Source: JAIYDQ01 sp034408855 (GTDB lineage: Bacteria; Planctomycetota; Planctomycetia; Pirellulales; Pirellulaceae). Taken from it: a stretch of 64,000 nt of DNA. Of this stretch, positions 38,442 to 46,738 are shown piece by piece. The notes under the pieces are model-generated. The model saw nothing but the letters and a program-made list of their open reading frames with translations. It was not told the origin of the DNA and ran no database searches. How positions within the stretch are numbered: position 1 is the first letter of the stretch; the number at the start of each line of letters is the position of its first letter. The DNA is taken from contig JAWXCK010000112.1 of assembly GCA_034408855.1 (NCBI GenBank), positions 1-64,000 on the forward strand, read 5' to 3'. The translations under genes and the position numbers were made by a program.

Positions 38442-39230
38442 CTATTTGTGATCTTTAGCAACGAGCTGCATTAAATAGAACATCTCGGCCGCGATTTGCT
38501 TGCAGCGACCATCGTAAACCGTCGCTTCATCTGGTTTTCCGTCGCTTGCTTTCGGATCGACATACCACAGCGGAATTCTCGCGATAGCACCATTAACGAC
38601 CGGACAATTTTTATCCGCGTCGTCGCAGCACATCAGTGCGACAAAATTTTTTTGTGGCAACGATGGATGACCAAAGGCCTTGGAAAACAAACGAAGCTTG
38701 GCTTGCGGCGCGGCAAGGACCAATGAATAGACAGGATTGGCGTGTCCTGATGAAAGCGTAAGCGACACGGCGGGATTGGCCACATCGTCTTTAGAAAACG
38801 AAAGACCGGCGCGTTCGAGTGCCGAGATGGTGCGTTCGTTACATGCCGTAGCTTCAGTTCCGCACGAGTGGCATTGAATCTTCAAACCATAATTGGCCGC
38901 CGCGATGGCTGCCCAAACTTGGCCAAACTGGCTCCGGCGAGAATTGTGCGTGCAGACAAAAACTAAATCAGCAGAACCTCGGTCAGCATAAATCTTTCGG
39001 ATCTGTGCCGCCGCTCCTTCGATCAACTCACGTCGAGACTCCGATACGTCACTGCGAGCAACCCCCTCTTTGCTGAAATAGTCGATCATTGAAACCCTCA
39101 CTCCTTTATCAACGCTTACAACTTCCGCCGTAACCAATCGACCAAGGAACATAAGACAAACCGAACCAACTAGCGTCAATACAAGCGAACGCAACGAAGT
39201 GGACGGCAATATACAGAATGATGAAACCAT
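38442..39230 (-). CDS. Exported ArsC/low-molecular-weight tyrosine phosphatase-like protein
   Basis: 262 residues. A hydrophobic signal or anchor (about 12-35, SLRSLVLTLVGSVCLMFLGRLVTA) precedes a low-molecular-weight phosphatase-fold domain. The P-loop is C93-THNSR-R99 (CX5R). Also present are CHSCGTEATACNERTISALERAG and MCCDDADKNCP (C201/C202 and C209), which corresponds to the redox Cys pair of thioredoxin-coupled ArsC, and a late Asp in WYVDPKASDG. It could reduce arsenate or act as a phosphatase. A secretory signal is odd for arsenate reduction, which is normally cytoplasmic. No other ars gene adjoins it, so the function remains open. It lies 15 bp upstream of the Xaa-Pro peptidase gene, same strand. 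Confidence 0.82.
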   Translation of the reverse strand: MVSSFCILPSTSLRSLVLTLVGSVCLMFLGRLVTAEVVSVDKGVRVSMIDYFSKEGVARSDVSESRRELIEGAAAQIRKIYADRGSADLVFVCTHNSRRSQFGQVWAAIAAANYGLKIQCHSCGTEATACNERTISALERAGLSFSKDDVANPAVSLTLSSGHANPVYSLVLAAPQAKLRLFSKAFGHPSLPQKNFVALMCCDDADKNCPVVNGAIARIPLWYVDPKASDGKPDEATVYDGRCKQIAAEMFYLMQLVAKDHK

Positions 39231-39317
39231 GGACTACACTGAGTTTGTGATGATGGACAAGCCACGTATTGGACACAACTCAGTGGAATCAATCAATAGA
39301 ATCTGCAACGATTCAAG

Positions 39318-39605
39318 CTATTTTCGCTTGCCGTAGGCGACTTCTAATTGATTTAAGATGGCGGTGATACCATCGAGGTCCCGCAGCGCTTCTTGGGCCA
39401 TTTGCTTCTCGAAAAACGAGTCGACCGTACCTCGAAGTACCACCGCACCGTTTCGGGTTTCCAAAACGAGATGGCGTCCGACGAGATGCGGGCTTTTTCG
39501 GATTGCCGAATCTACACGATGCAATAGAGGCAATATCGGGACAATATTGCCGGACGTCATCTGATCGGTCAATGAATCAGCAGATGCGGAGAGTGATAGC
39601 GTCAC
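39318..39605 (-). CDS. Small BON-domain protein
   Basis: 95 residues with one BON domain (about 27-92): VDSAIRKSPHLVGRHLVLETRNGAVVLRGTVDSFFEKQMAQEAL and a final DGITAILNQLEV, the usual alpha/beta BON pattern. BON domains bind phospholipid or other membrane or envelope partners. No clear signal peptide in this start; an upstream or internal start could alter that. It is about 87 bp upstream of the ArsC-like gene on the same strand. Confidence 0.78.
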   Translation of the reverse strand: MTLSLSASADSLTDQMTSGNIVPILPLLHRVDSAIRKSPHLVGRHLVLETRNGAVVLRGTVDSFFEKQMAQEALRDLDGITAILNQLEVAYGKRK

Positions 39606-39850
39606 TTGAAGTTGGCTCCAGCGGAATCAAGGAAGGAAATCGAGGGTTCGGAGCAGTCAGCTTGTTCGATTTCGGCATTCCTCCATCCGTCGCTTGAGAA
39701 ATAGTCGCAAAATTTCTGATATTTTTTTGAGCGCCAATGAACTAAGCCTACTTGCCAACGTTCGAGTGTGGCGTAACGATTTCGAAATGTTGCTCGGCGT
39801 CGCAACACCGAGCCTAATTTCAATGCAACTCTTGATCCCCTATATCTCCC

Positions 39851-41896
39851 ATGTACAAGCTATCTTCCGCTGGACTCTTTTTGGTATTGACAACGAACAT
39901 GATCTGCAACGGCGACGAAGGAATGTGGCTATTCAATCAATTACCCACTAAGCATCTGGCTGAAACGCATCGCTTTACGGTGACTCCTGAGTGGACCGAG
40001 CACCTAATGTTGTCATCCGTGCGCTTTAATTCTGGGGGGTCCGCTTCGTTTGTTTCATCGAATGGATTGGTCTTAACGAATCATCATGTTGCGTCGGATA
40101 CGCTGTACAAACTTTCAACCGCGGAACACAACTACAACGAAGATGGCTTTCTCGCCAAGTCATTTGCACAGGAGATCAAAGCACCAGATCTTGAACTGAA
40201 TCAACTCGTATCGATCGAAGATGTCACGCAGTCCGTCAACAGCGCCGTCAAGACGGATATGCTAGCAAGCCAAGCTGCGAAAGCTCGTCAATCAAAAATG
40301 TCGGAAATCGAAAAAGAGTCGCTTGACAAAACGGGCCTTCGATCCGACATTGTTACGCTGTTCGGTGGAGGACGGTACCATTTGTATCGTTATAAGAAAT
40401 ACACCGATGTTCGATTGGTATGGGCCCCCGAAGCAGGCACGGCTTTCTTTGGTGGTGATGCAGACAATTTCGAGTACCCACGTTACTGTTTGGATGTTAC
40501 GCTCTTTCGCGTTTACGAGAATAACGAACCGGCTAACATTACGCATTTTCTTAGGACGGAGCCGCAAGGCGCCACGGATGGCGATTTAATATTTGTATCG
40601 GGCAACCCAGGCCGCACGCGACGAATCTACACCTCTGCCGCTCTCGCTTATCAACGCGATGTTGCGATTCCTCGAACGCTCAATTTGCTGCGTCGCAAAG
40701 AAAACCTTTTGCAACAGTATGCGCTGGCTGGACCCGAGGCCTTGCGGCGAGCACGAGATGATCTCTTTGGCGTGCAGAACTCTCGAAAAGCCTATGTTGG
40801 GATGCTCCAAGGCTTGCAAGAGCCTGAGTTTTTTCAGCGAAAGAGACGCAACGAAAGCGACCTCATCCGCCAACTGAAATCGGACCCTACCAACGCTTCT
40901 CTGGCCGAAGCGTGGCCTGCGATTGAAGATGTCGTCGCCCGACGCAAGGCTTTGGTCGGAATAACGGGATCCTTGAAAACGCGGCTCTATAGTATCGCGC
41001 AAACCCTTGTTTTAATGGCCTCTGAGGACCAAAAACCGAGCACAGAACGACTCCGAGATTTTCGCGATAGCAATCGGGAATCGCTAGAGCAAGAGCTCTA
41101 CTCGCCCGCTCCAATTTATGATGATCTCGAACGCGTTCAACTGGCCGATGAGCTCGCTCGCTTTATGGAAGATCGCGGCGGCGACGATGCGTTGGTTGTT
41201 GACTTGTTGGATGGCAAAGGCCCTCGCGATAGAGCGATGGAAGCTCTCTCGGGTACCAAGCTCTTCGATATCCAAGCGAGACAAACGATCGCACGCGGTG
41301 GCGTCGAATCGATCGAGAATTCAAAAGATACGATGATCGTCTTAGCAAAACTACTTGAGCCCGAATTTCGGCGACTCGAGGAACTCAATAACGAGACCGA
41401 AGAGTTGGAACGACAAGCATATGGAAAAATTAGCCAAGCACAGTTCGCGATTCAAGGCGATTCAATCTATCCCGATGCAACTTTTACTTTGCGACTCACT
41501 TACGGTGTTGTTGCCGGTTACGAAGTCGACGGGCAAAAGATTTCTCATCAAACAACTCTGGGCGGCGCATTCGATCACTCGAAGACTCATCTGAATAAAG
41601 AACCTTGGATATTGCCCGATAGTTGGAATCGAGCCCGAGAAAAAATTGCTGCGAGCACACCGTTCAACTTTGTGTGTACGGCAGATATTATCGGAGGCAA
41701 TTCAGGCAGCCCAGTCGTTAATCGAGACGGGGCCATTGTCGGCATCATTTTTGACGGCAACATTCAGAGTCTTACTGCTGACTTTTACTATACCGATCGC
41801 GTCTCGCGGGCCGTGGCTGTTCACATGGCAAGCGTCTTAGAATCATTGCGCAGCATCTACAACGCTACGGAACTCGCCGATCAACTCGGTCGATAG
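39851..41896 (+). CDS. S46 dipeptidyl-peptidase, DPP7-like
   Basis: 681 residues with an N-terminal signal peptide (SSAGLFLVLTTNMICNG). After the mature start GDEGMWLFNQLP, the chymotrypsin-like halves carry the catalytic His H79 (GLVLTNHHVA), the Asp region (DADNFEYPRYCLDV) and the catalytic Ser S618 (GGNSGSPVV), with the helical domain in between as in the family. The specificity position 18 residues after the serine is glycine (IIFDGN), as in DPP7 enzymes preferring hydrophobic or uncharged P1; DPP11 enzymes, selective for Asp/Glu, have arginine there. It removes dipeptides from peptides in the periplasm. It stands alone and is convergent with the DUF900 gene. Confidence 0.94.
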   Translation: MYKLSSAGLFLVLTTNMICNGDEGMWLFNQLPTKHLAETHRFTVTPEWTEHLMLSSVRFNSGGSASFVSSNGLVLTNHHVASDTLYKLSTAEHNYNEDGFLAKSFAQEIKAPDLELNQLVSIEDVTQSVNSAVKTDMLASQAAKARQSKMSEIEKESLDKTGLRSDIVTLFGGGRYHLYRYKKYTDVRLVWAPEAGTAFFGGDADNFEYPRYCLDVTLFRVYENNEPANITHFLRTEPQGATDGDLIFVSGNPGRTRRIYTSAALAYQRDVAIPRTLNLLRRKENLLQQYALAGPEALRRARDDLFGVQNSRKAYVGMLQGLQEPEFFQRKRRNESDLIRQLKSDPTNASLAEAWPAIEDVVARRKALVGITGSLKTRLYSIAQTLVLMASEDQKPSTERLRDFRDSNRESLEQELYSPAPIYDDLERVQLADELARFMEDRGGDDALVVDLLDGKGPRDRAMEALSGTKLFDIQARQTIARGGVESIENSKDTMIVLAKLLEPEFRRLEELNNETEELERQAYGKISQAQFAIQGDSIYPDATFTLRLTYGVVAGYEVDGQKISHQTTLGGAFDHSKTHLNKEPWILPDSWNRAREKIAASTPFNFVCTADIIGGNSGSPVVNRDGAIVGIIFDGNIQSLTADFYYTDRVSRAVAVHMASVLESLRSIYNATELADQLGR

Positions 41897-41897
41897 T

Positions 41898-41918
41898 GGC
41901 GCAAGCTTCCAACTTGCG
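41898..41918. repeat. Hairpin three bases after the S46 peptidase stop
   Basis: CGCAAG (41900-41905) pairs exactly with CTTGCG (41913-41918) around a 7-base loop. No T-run follows on the plus strand. The core AAGCTTCCAACTTGC is related to the hairpin at 35442-35460. It could act as a weak terminator or be a dispersed repeat. Confidence 0.5.
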
Positions 41919-42024
41919 AAACATTTCAATCGGTACGATAAAACGAAACTTTGCCGTTCAACACGTCCAACACACCAAGCAAATCTTTATCCCGGCTGAA
42001 GCATTTAACAGAGTTATGATTCAA

Positions 42025-43494
42025 CTACCGCTGAACGTTGCTCTGCATTGCTTGCGCGGCCAGCTCCGGTACGAATCGCCAGAGTGGTGGCATGCGTTGA
42101 TCGGCGAGCGTTGTTAGCCAATTTCGCTTCTCGGGCGATACACCGTCATGAATCAGCGACTTTAGCTCCCGGATCATCAAGGGATGACTTCCGTAGTAAG
42201 AATGCCCCAGCAAACTTGTATCGACCGGTGTCACGTCGACTAAATCGACGCCGGCGACGGTCGGTTGTGGATTACTGGTCAGTCCAAGTCGTTGGAATCC
42301 GTTCAATTTCACCGACGCCAATAGGGCTCGATCGGTAGCCGATGCGTAAAGAGTTACTTGGGAAGCACAGGTATGGACCGCCGAGGCATATCGATCGCGA
42401 AAGACCTCGGTATCCAAGTCTGGCGCCGCGAGAATGACTTGGCTAAGCATCGGTTGCTCGTACGGATACTTCAACTGAAGCAATTGCAGAGCTCCGACGA
42501 GCGCTCGGTTTCCCATTGAATGGGCGATGACATGCAATCGCTTGACACCGGAACGCTTGTGGACATCGGCTAAGAATAGTTCCAGATGGGCTGCGCTCCA
42601 CTCGACGTTGGACTCATCGCGACGGTATCGGACAAGCTGACCATTCGAGGGCCAAGAATAGAGAATGGGGGCTCCATCAAATTGGATGTCGTGGCTAAGC
42701 TGTGCCGTTCGATGAAGGGCTTCTTCGAATTCGACGTTGTAACCATGAATATAGATCAATGCCGATTGGTCTGGCGAAAATGAAATACGGTCGCGTAAGC
42801 TATCGAAGTACGAATCGACATCCATCTCTTCGATACGTTGGACGATAACGTGACGATCTTCGCGTTCGGTGAATTCGAACGAAAAGACCGACGGCCGCTC
42901 GATTACTCCGCGTTGATGGTTGGGTGGCAATGTTACGTCACTTACTCCCAAATGCAATGGATAGCTCGTTGTGGCTGCAAACCTGCCTCCCGAGAACCAC
43001 ACACTTTCCTGTTGAGCTAGACGCATCAAATGCCCAACTTTGATGGCTGTTTGTCCGACCAATATGTAGCAGACGAATAATCCTAAACAGGAACCGAGCC
43101 CCCAAGCCCATCGACGCTTACCTGCAAAGCACCCGGCAACGAGAACTAAAGTAAGAAGTACGCATAGGAATCCAGGAGCGATCGCCGTGATCCAAAGATG
43201 AGGATTGTTAGCTTGAAACAGTTGACGATCGGTAGCGTAATAAACTCGAACACGTTCGATTCCAGCCGAGCTGGTTGGCGAAGGAGCCGTTGGAGTTGAG
43301 TTAACATTCTTTTGTGAAACCGAAGTCGCAGATTGCGGTGCAAACGATTCGGCGCTAGAAGATAACGCTACCGAAGACTTTTCGCCTTTCGGCATCAAAC
43401 TTGGAATCGTAGCGGCACCACCTACCACAGCGGTCGTGGCGACCACAATGAGGCGGACAGCTATTCTTCCATGTCGTTGCCAACGGTTTCGCAT
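42025..43494 (-). CDS. DUF900-type alpha/beta hydrolase with inserted membrane helices
   Basis: 489 residues. N-terminal TM (about 10-30), a Ser-rich linker, then the DUF900 start RVRVYYATDRQLFQ (81-94). This is interrupted by two hydrophobic helices (about 101-122 and 130-150) before the family pattern resumes (HLGVSDVTLPPNHQRGVIERPS) and continues to the hydrolase core: SALIYIHGYNVEFEEAL, ILYSWPSNGQL, and the nucleophile elbow AHSMGN with S326. A candidate Asp lies in VILAAPDLD and a His in DTSLLGHSYYG. Substrate unknown; lipase or esterase activity is possible. The membrane insert would place the catalytic domain next to the membrane. It is 49 bp downstream of dnaA on the same strand. Confidence 0.85.
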   Translation of the reverse strand: MRNRWQRHGRIAVRLIVVATTAVVGGAATIPSLMPKGEKSSVALSSSAESFAPQSATSVSQKNVNSTPTAPSPTSSAGIERVRVYYATDRQLFQANNPHLWITAIAPGFLCVLLTLVLVAGCFAGKRRWAWGLGSCLGLFVCYILVGQTAIKVGHLMRLAQQESVWFSGGRFAATTSYPLHLGVSDVTLPPNHQRGVIERPSVFSFEFTEREDRHVIVQRIEEMDVDSYFDSLRDRISFSPDQSALIYIHGYNVEFEEALHRTAQLSHDIQFDGAPILYSWPSNGQLVRYRRDESNVEWSAAHLELFLADVHKRSGVKRLHVIAHSMGNRALVGALQLLQLKYPYEQPMLSQVILAAPDLDTEVFRDRYASAVHTCASQVTLYASATDRALLASVKLNGFQRLGLTSNPQPTVAGVDLVDVTPVDTSLLGHSYYGSHPLMIRELKSLIHDGVSPEKRNWLTTLADQRMPPLWRFVPELAAQAMQSNVQR

Positions 43495-43543
43495 TCCATC
43501 TGTATCGGTTATTCGGATTGGAGAATCTAGTGAAAATAACCGA

Positions 43544-45040
43544 TCACCCCACTTGCAGGGCTGATTCTAGATTTCGCAATACTTCGCGAACGCGAACCGA
43601 TCCCATTCCATGCGGTAAGGCATCATTCGACTCGATCCACTGCTCGACCTTGCGCTGGGCAGAAATAACCGTGGAATGCTGTCGATTGCCGAAGAATTCG
43701 CCAATCTCTGCGTAAGCCGCTCGAGTATGTTTTCGCGCTAAGAACATGGCGAGCATTCGAGGCCCGCTCACGAATTTAGTCTTTCCTTTGGTTTGCAAGC
43801 TTTTCGGATCGAGGCGAAAATTTTCGCAAACCGCCCTCTCGATATCGGATAGTCGAACCACTGGTTGGCAAGCTCGAATGAGATCCAAACTTGCAGCTAC
43901 GGCATCATCGTGAGTTAGCGGCCGCCCAAGCTTCCGCTGCTCGGTAAGCAATCGAAAAACGATTCCAAAGATAGCTCGACCATCCCCGCCAGCAGCTTCG
44001 GCTAATGCGTGCGTCGTTCCTTCATTCAACAAGACTTGATGCTTGACGAGCAATTTCACTAGCAACTGCCGGCGTGTTTCACTGTCCAATGGTTCGATGC
44101 CGCAAGTCATACCACCGGCAATTCTTGCGTGCAGATCACTTCCTAAACCAGTCAATTCATTCAACGATCGATCGGATACCAAAACGACCTGCCGTCGATC
44201 GCGAAGCAAATTATCGATCGTATTTCGAAGCTCGGAAAGCGTCGCATGTTTGCCCAAACAAAAATGCAAATCATCTAAAATAAAGGCATCGACATCGCGA
44301 TATTTTTGGCGAAAGCTTGCGAACCCGGCACCGCGAGCCGATTCGGTGAAGTCGATCGTGAATTGCTCGCCAGTCATGATGATCGTTCGACGCATGCCGC
44401 ATCGACGCCTCAACTGCTGTCCGATAGCGCGGGCTAAATGCGATTTACCGGAGCCGCTAGGACCATAGATCAAAACGGGGCTAAGTGTACCTGGCCGCTC
44501 GAAAATCATTTCGACAGCCGTCGTCGCCAATCGGCTGCCCGAGCCCTGTACAAAATCGCTCCATAGGTCCGCCTCTTCGACCTTCGGAATTGGTGCTAGT
44601 TTTCGTGGAGCATCCGCGTCGCTCGAATCGCTTCGAGCAAAACCGAAATTCGGCAATCGATCAGTCTCGACAGCAGGAGGCTTCATAGGAACTTGAGCAG
44701 CCGATCGAACGGGAGGGGATGGTTTACTGGGCGTCACGGTACGTGGTACTGCGACGTGCTGCAAACGAATGGCAGTCCGATCGTCACCGAGCTCCTCGAC
44801 GACTGACCGAAGTTCGTCCCAACATAAGCTACGAACGCAATCGACTAGAAAGGGACTCTCCAATCCAATCGTTAGGACATTATTATCGAAGTCCCAGCGG
44901 GCCGCACGCCCAAACCATAAATCAAGACGATCCTGCCCAATTCGCTGAGCTAGCAAATTCCGTACCGTCGTTCCGATGGTACATGTGCCTCCCGATTCTA
45001 ATGGAGATGGGTTCTCGATCGTCGAGACTGCTTGACACAT
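43544..45040 (-). CDS. dnaA: Chromosomal replication initiator DnaA
   Basis: 498 residues. Domain I is at about 25-100 (LDLWFGRAARWDFDNNVLTIGLESPFLVDCV). A variable domain II is followed by an AAA+ domain with Walker A GPSGSGKS (193-200), Walker B FILDD (253-257), sensor motif LVSD and the DLHARIAGG region. Domain IV is the DNA-binding helix-turn-helix ending AEIGEFFGNRQHSTVISAQRKVEQW, the DnaA signature. It should initiate replication by binding DnaA boxes. Unlike in many bacteria, no dnaN, recF or rpmH is nearby; flanks are a DUF900 hydrolase and a GNAT gene. Upstream is a 500-bp non-coding leader with a 26-bp palindrome that may control it. Confidence 0.97.
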   Translation of the reverse strand: MCQAVSTIENPSPLESGGTCTIGTTVRNLLAQRIGQDRLDLWFGRAARWDFDNNVLTIGLESPFLVDCVRSLCWDELRSVVEELGDDRTAIRLQHVAVPRTVTPSKPSPPVRSAAQVPMKPPAVETDRLPNFGFARSDSSDADAPRKLAPIPKVEEADLWSDFVQGSGSRLATTAVEMIFERPGTLSPVLIYGPSGSGKSHLARAIGQQLRRRCGMRRTIIMTGEQFTIDFTESARGAGFASFRQKYRDVDAFILDDLHFCLGKHATLSELRNTIDNLLRDRRQVVLVSDRSLNELTGLGSDLHARIAGGMTCGIEPLDSETRRQLLVKLLVKHQVLLNEGTTHALAEAAGGDGRAIFGIVFRLLTEQRKLGRPLTHDDAVAASLDLIRACQPVVRLSDIERAVCENFRLDPKSLQTKGKTKFVSGPRMLAMFLARKHTRAAYAEIGEFFGNRQHSTVISAQRKVEQWIESNDALPHGMGSVRVREVLRNLESALQVG

Positions 45041-45539
45041 CTGTTAATCGCTTTCCTAACCTTGCGACGCAACGAATCGAAGTTCCACTTCGTTGCAGAT
45101 TCCTTTTGCCAGCGGGAACCATCCCGCCTTCTGTCTTATTTCGATAAATCGATTTCTTTCCGAGTGCGACTACCGCCACACTATTCCTTGGATATCCGAG
45201 GAATAGCGCAAATTCGGACCGAAAAAGAATCTTAAGAACAAGACTGCATTCGCCTCCGTCGTAGGACGGAGCGGCGATTGTAGGTTTGCTAGCACTGCCG
45301 TCAAACTTCGTGTCCCAATTGTTGCCCAAGACCGGTGGATATCGCGTCGCTACCTCGCATTCCTACCCCACGATTTCCCGCCTCTGCCGGAGATTCCGGA
45401 ATTTTATCGAATCGCTTCAAGCTGGCTTTGATCTCCTGTGGAAAAGTTGTCGAATCCTAACGGGCCAAATCGACAAGACTTGCCGAAGATTTCGTAACCC
45501 ATTGGCTTGAAGTCGGTTGTGACTTTTTTTGTCCTAATC
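45041..45539. other. 500-bp non-coding leader upstream of dnaA
   Basis: No credible gene is seen here. It holds the promoter region of dnaA (minus strand), a near-perfect palindrome (45181-45206), a small hairpin CTCCGTC/GACGGAG (45254-45271), and a single DnaA-box-like TGTGGAAAA at 45437-45445. There is no box cluster or AT-rich unwinding element of the kind expected at an origin. Confidence 0.6.
45181..45206. promoter_or_regulatory. 26-bp near-perfect palindrome upstream of dnaA
   Basis: The stretch starts CTATTCCT and ends AGGAATAG around a GGATATCC core; 24 of 26 positions are symmetric, with one mismatched pair at positions 9/18. It lies about 140 bp upstream of the dnaA ATG. The size and symmetry suit an operator for a dimeric regulator. 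No regulator is identified. Confidence 0.45.
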
Positions 45540-46589
45540 CTACTTGATCGGCAAAAACCAGGCATCGAGTTCACGAGTAATTTCGAAACCGAATCGTTGA
45601 TAAAGCCGTATCGCACTCTCGTTTCGTCGATCGACGGCTAACCAAAGTTGCTTTGCATCTTGCCGTTGGGCTAGGTGCAACGCACGACGAAGCGTCTCAG
45701 TCGCAAGGCCGCGTCCTCGATACTTAGGAACGACACCCATATAGCTAAGTTCCCAGTTCCCTGCACCCGAACTTCCGAGCATGAACGCTGCAGCAATTCG
45801 ACTTTCGCATTGTGAGTATTCACTCTGTGAGCCTGTTGTTTCAATGGCAGCCCACCAATGCGGGGTATCATTACCACTACTTTGAATTCCCGAGGAAGCG
45901 AGATATCCCGCAAACGATTCGGCGGTCGCTCGAACTCCGTTCAATTCAGGACAATCCGCAGTTTCCTCGTAAGTTCGATCGAGCCACTCAATCCATAACT
46001 TAAAGTCCGAAGGGTTGTATTGTCGCCACTCGAAGGGTTGAAGCGAATAGCTCGATTCCTGGCTGCGATTCTTTAGATAAGGAAATGCTGCGTTATTCAA
46101 TATCTCGGTGTTCGTCAGTTCGACTGACATTTGGTAGAGCGTTGCGAGTTTCCTAAATCCAGCTAGGCGCAAGGCCTTGACCGAGTAAGGCGAGTCCAGC
46201 TCGATGACCGTTTGAACTAACTCCACTTTCCAATCACAAGATGTTCGGACGAGCGATCGCAGAACGGCTACAGCGGCTTCTTCGCTGAGCTTTGCATCAC
46301 GATTGGAAACCCATGGCCCTACCAGCGAACCTAATCGGCCGGGATACTCCATGAGATACGCCGCCGCCAATTCTTCAGGCGCCTCATCCTCGCCAGACGC
46401 CACGATCATCGACTGAGCCGATGCAAATCGCATCCCTTGCTGCTCGATCGATTGCTCGACGGCATCGAGGATCAATTCGATCGACTCATCGTCCAAATGC
46501 CTGAGCACCCGAGGCACCGTGGCTCGACAATACTCGGCCCCTGTTTTAATGACAACGCTACTTGGCGAATTAGGCGGTTTAGGAAGCAT
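45540..46589 (-). CDS. GNAT-family N-acetyltransferase
   Basis: 349 residues. The C-terminal GNAT domain (about 190-345) has the acetyl-CoA motif GVVPKYRGRGLATETLRRAL and the following LWLAVDRRNESAIRLYQRFGF, both typical. The N-terminal 150 residues contain a degenerate half (VIVASGEDEAPEELAAAYLMEYPGRLGS and ALRLAGFRKLATLYQMSVEL) that resembles a second GNAT repeat. Substrate unknown. It lies about 500 bp upstream of dnaA on the same strand and is divergent from the PDZ gene. Confidence 0.88.
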   Translation of the reverse strand: MLPKPPNSPSSVVIKTGAEYCRATVPRVLRHLDDESIELILDAVEQSIEQQGMRFASAQSMIVASGEDEAPEELAAAYLMEYPGRLGSLVGPWVSNRDAKLSEEAAVAVLRSLVRTSCDWKVELVQTVIELDSPYSVKALRLAGFRKLATLYQMSVELTNTEILNNAAFPYLKNRSQESSYSLQPFEWRQYNPSDFKLWIEWLDRTYEETADCPELNGVRATAESFAGYLASSGIQSSGNDTPHWWAAIETTGSQSEYSQCESRIAAAFMLGSSGAGNWELSYMGVVPKYRGRGLATETLRRALHLAQRQDAKQLWLAVDRRNESAIRLYQRFGFEITRELDAWFLPIK

Positions 46590-46738
46590 GCTTCAAATGG
46601 TGGAGTTATTTTGGGGAGATGGTTCGAGCAAGACGCTTGAGTTGTGGTATTTTCTATATTCGCCACGGCTTCGTGCATCTACAATAACGCGAAGCGGTTT
46701 GTTGGCCTCGGGTATCCATTCGTTTTCGAGCAGTCATA

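Noticed and set aside
39602..39823. 73-codon minus-strand frame upstream of the BON gene
   Set aside because: Composition is Arg/Trp/Tyr-rich without pattern, with no RBS and no family resemblance; it is probably chance.
45437..45445. DnaA-box-like TGTGGAAAA as evidence for an origin beside dnaA
   Set aside because: Only one imperfect box in 500 bp, no cluster and no strong AT-rich stretch; not enough for an origin call.
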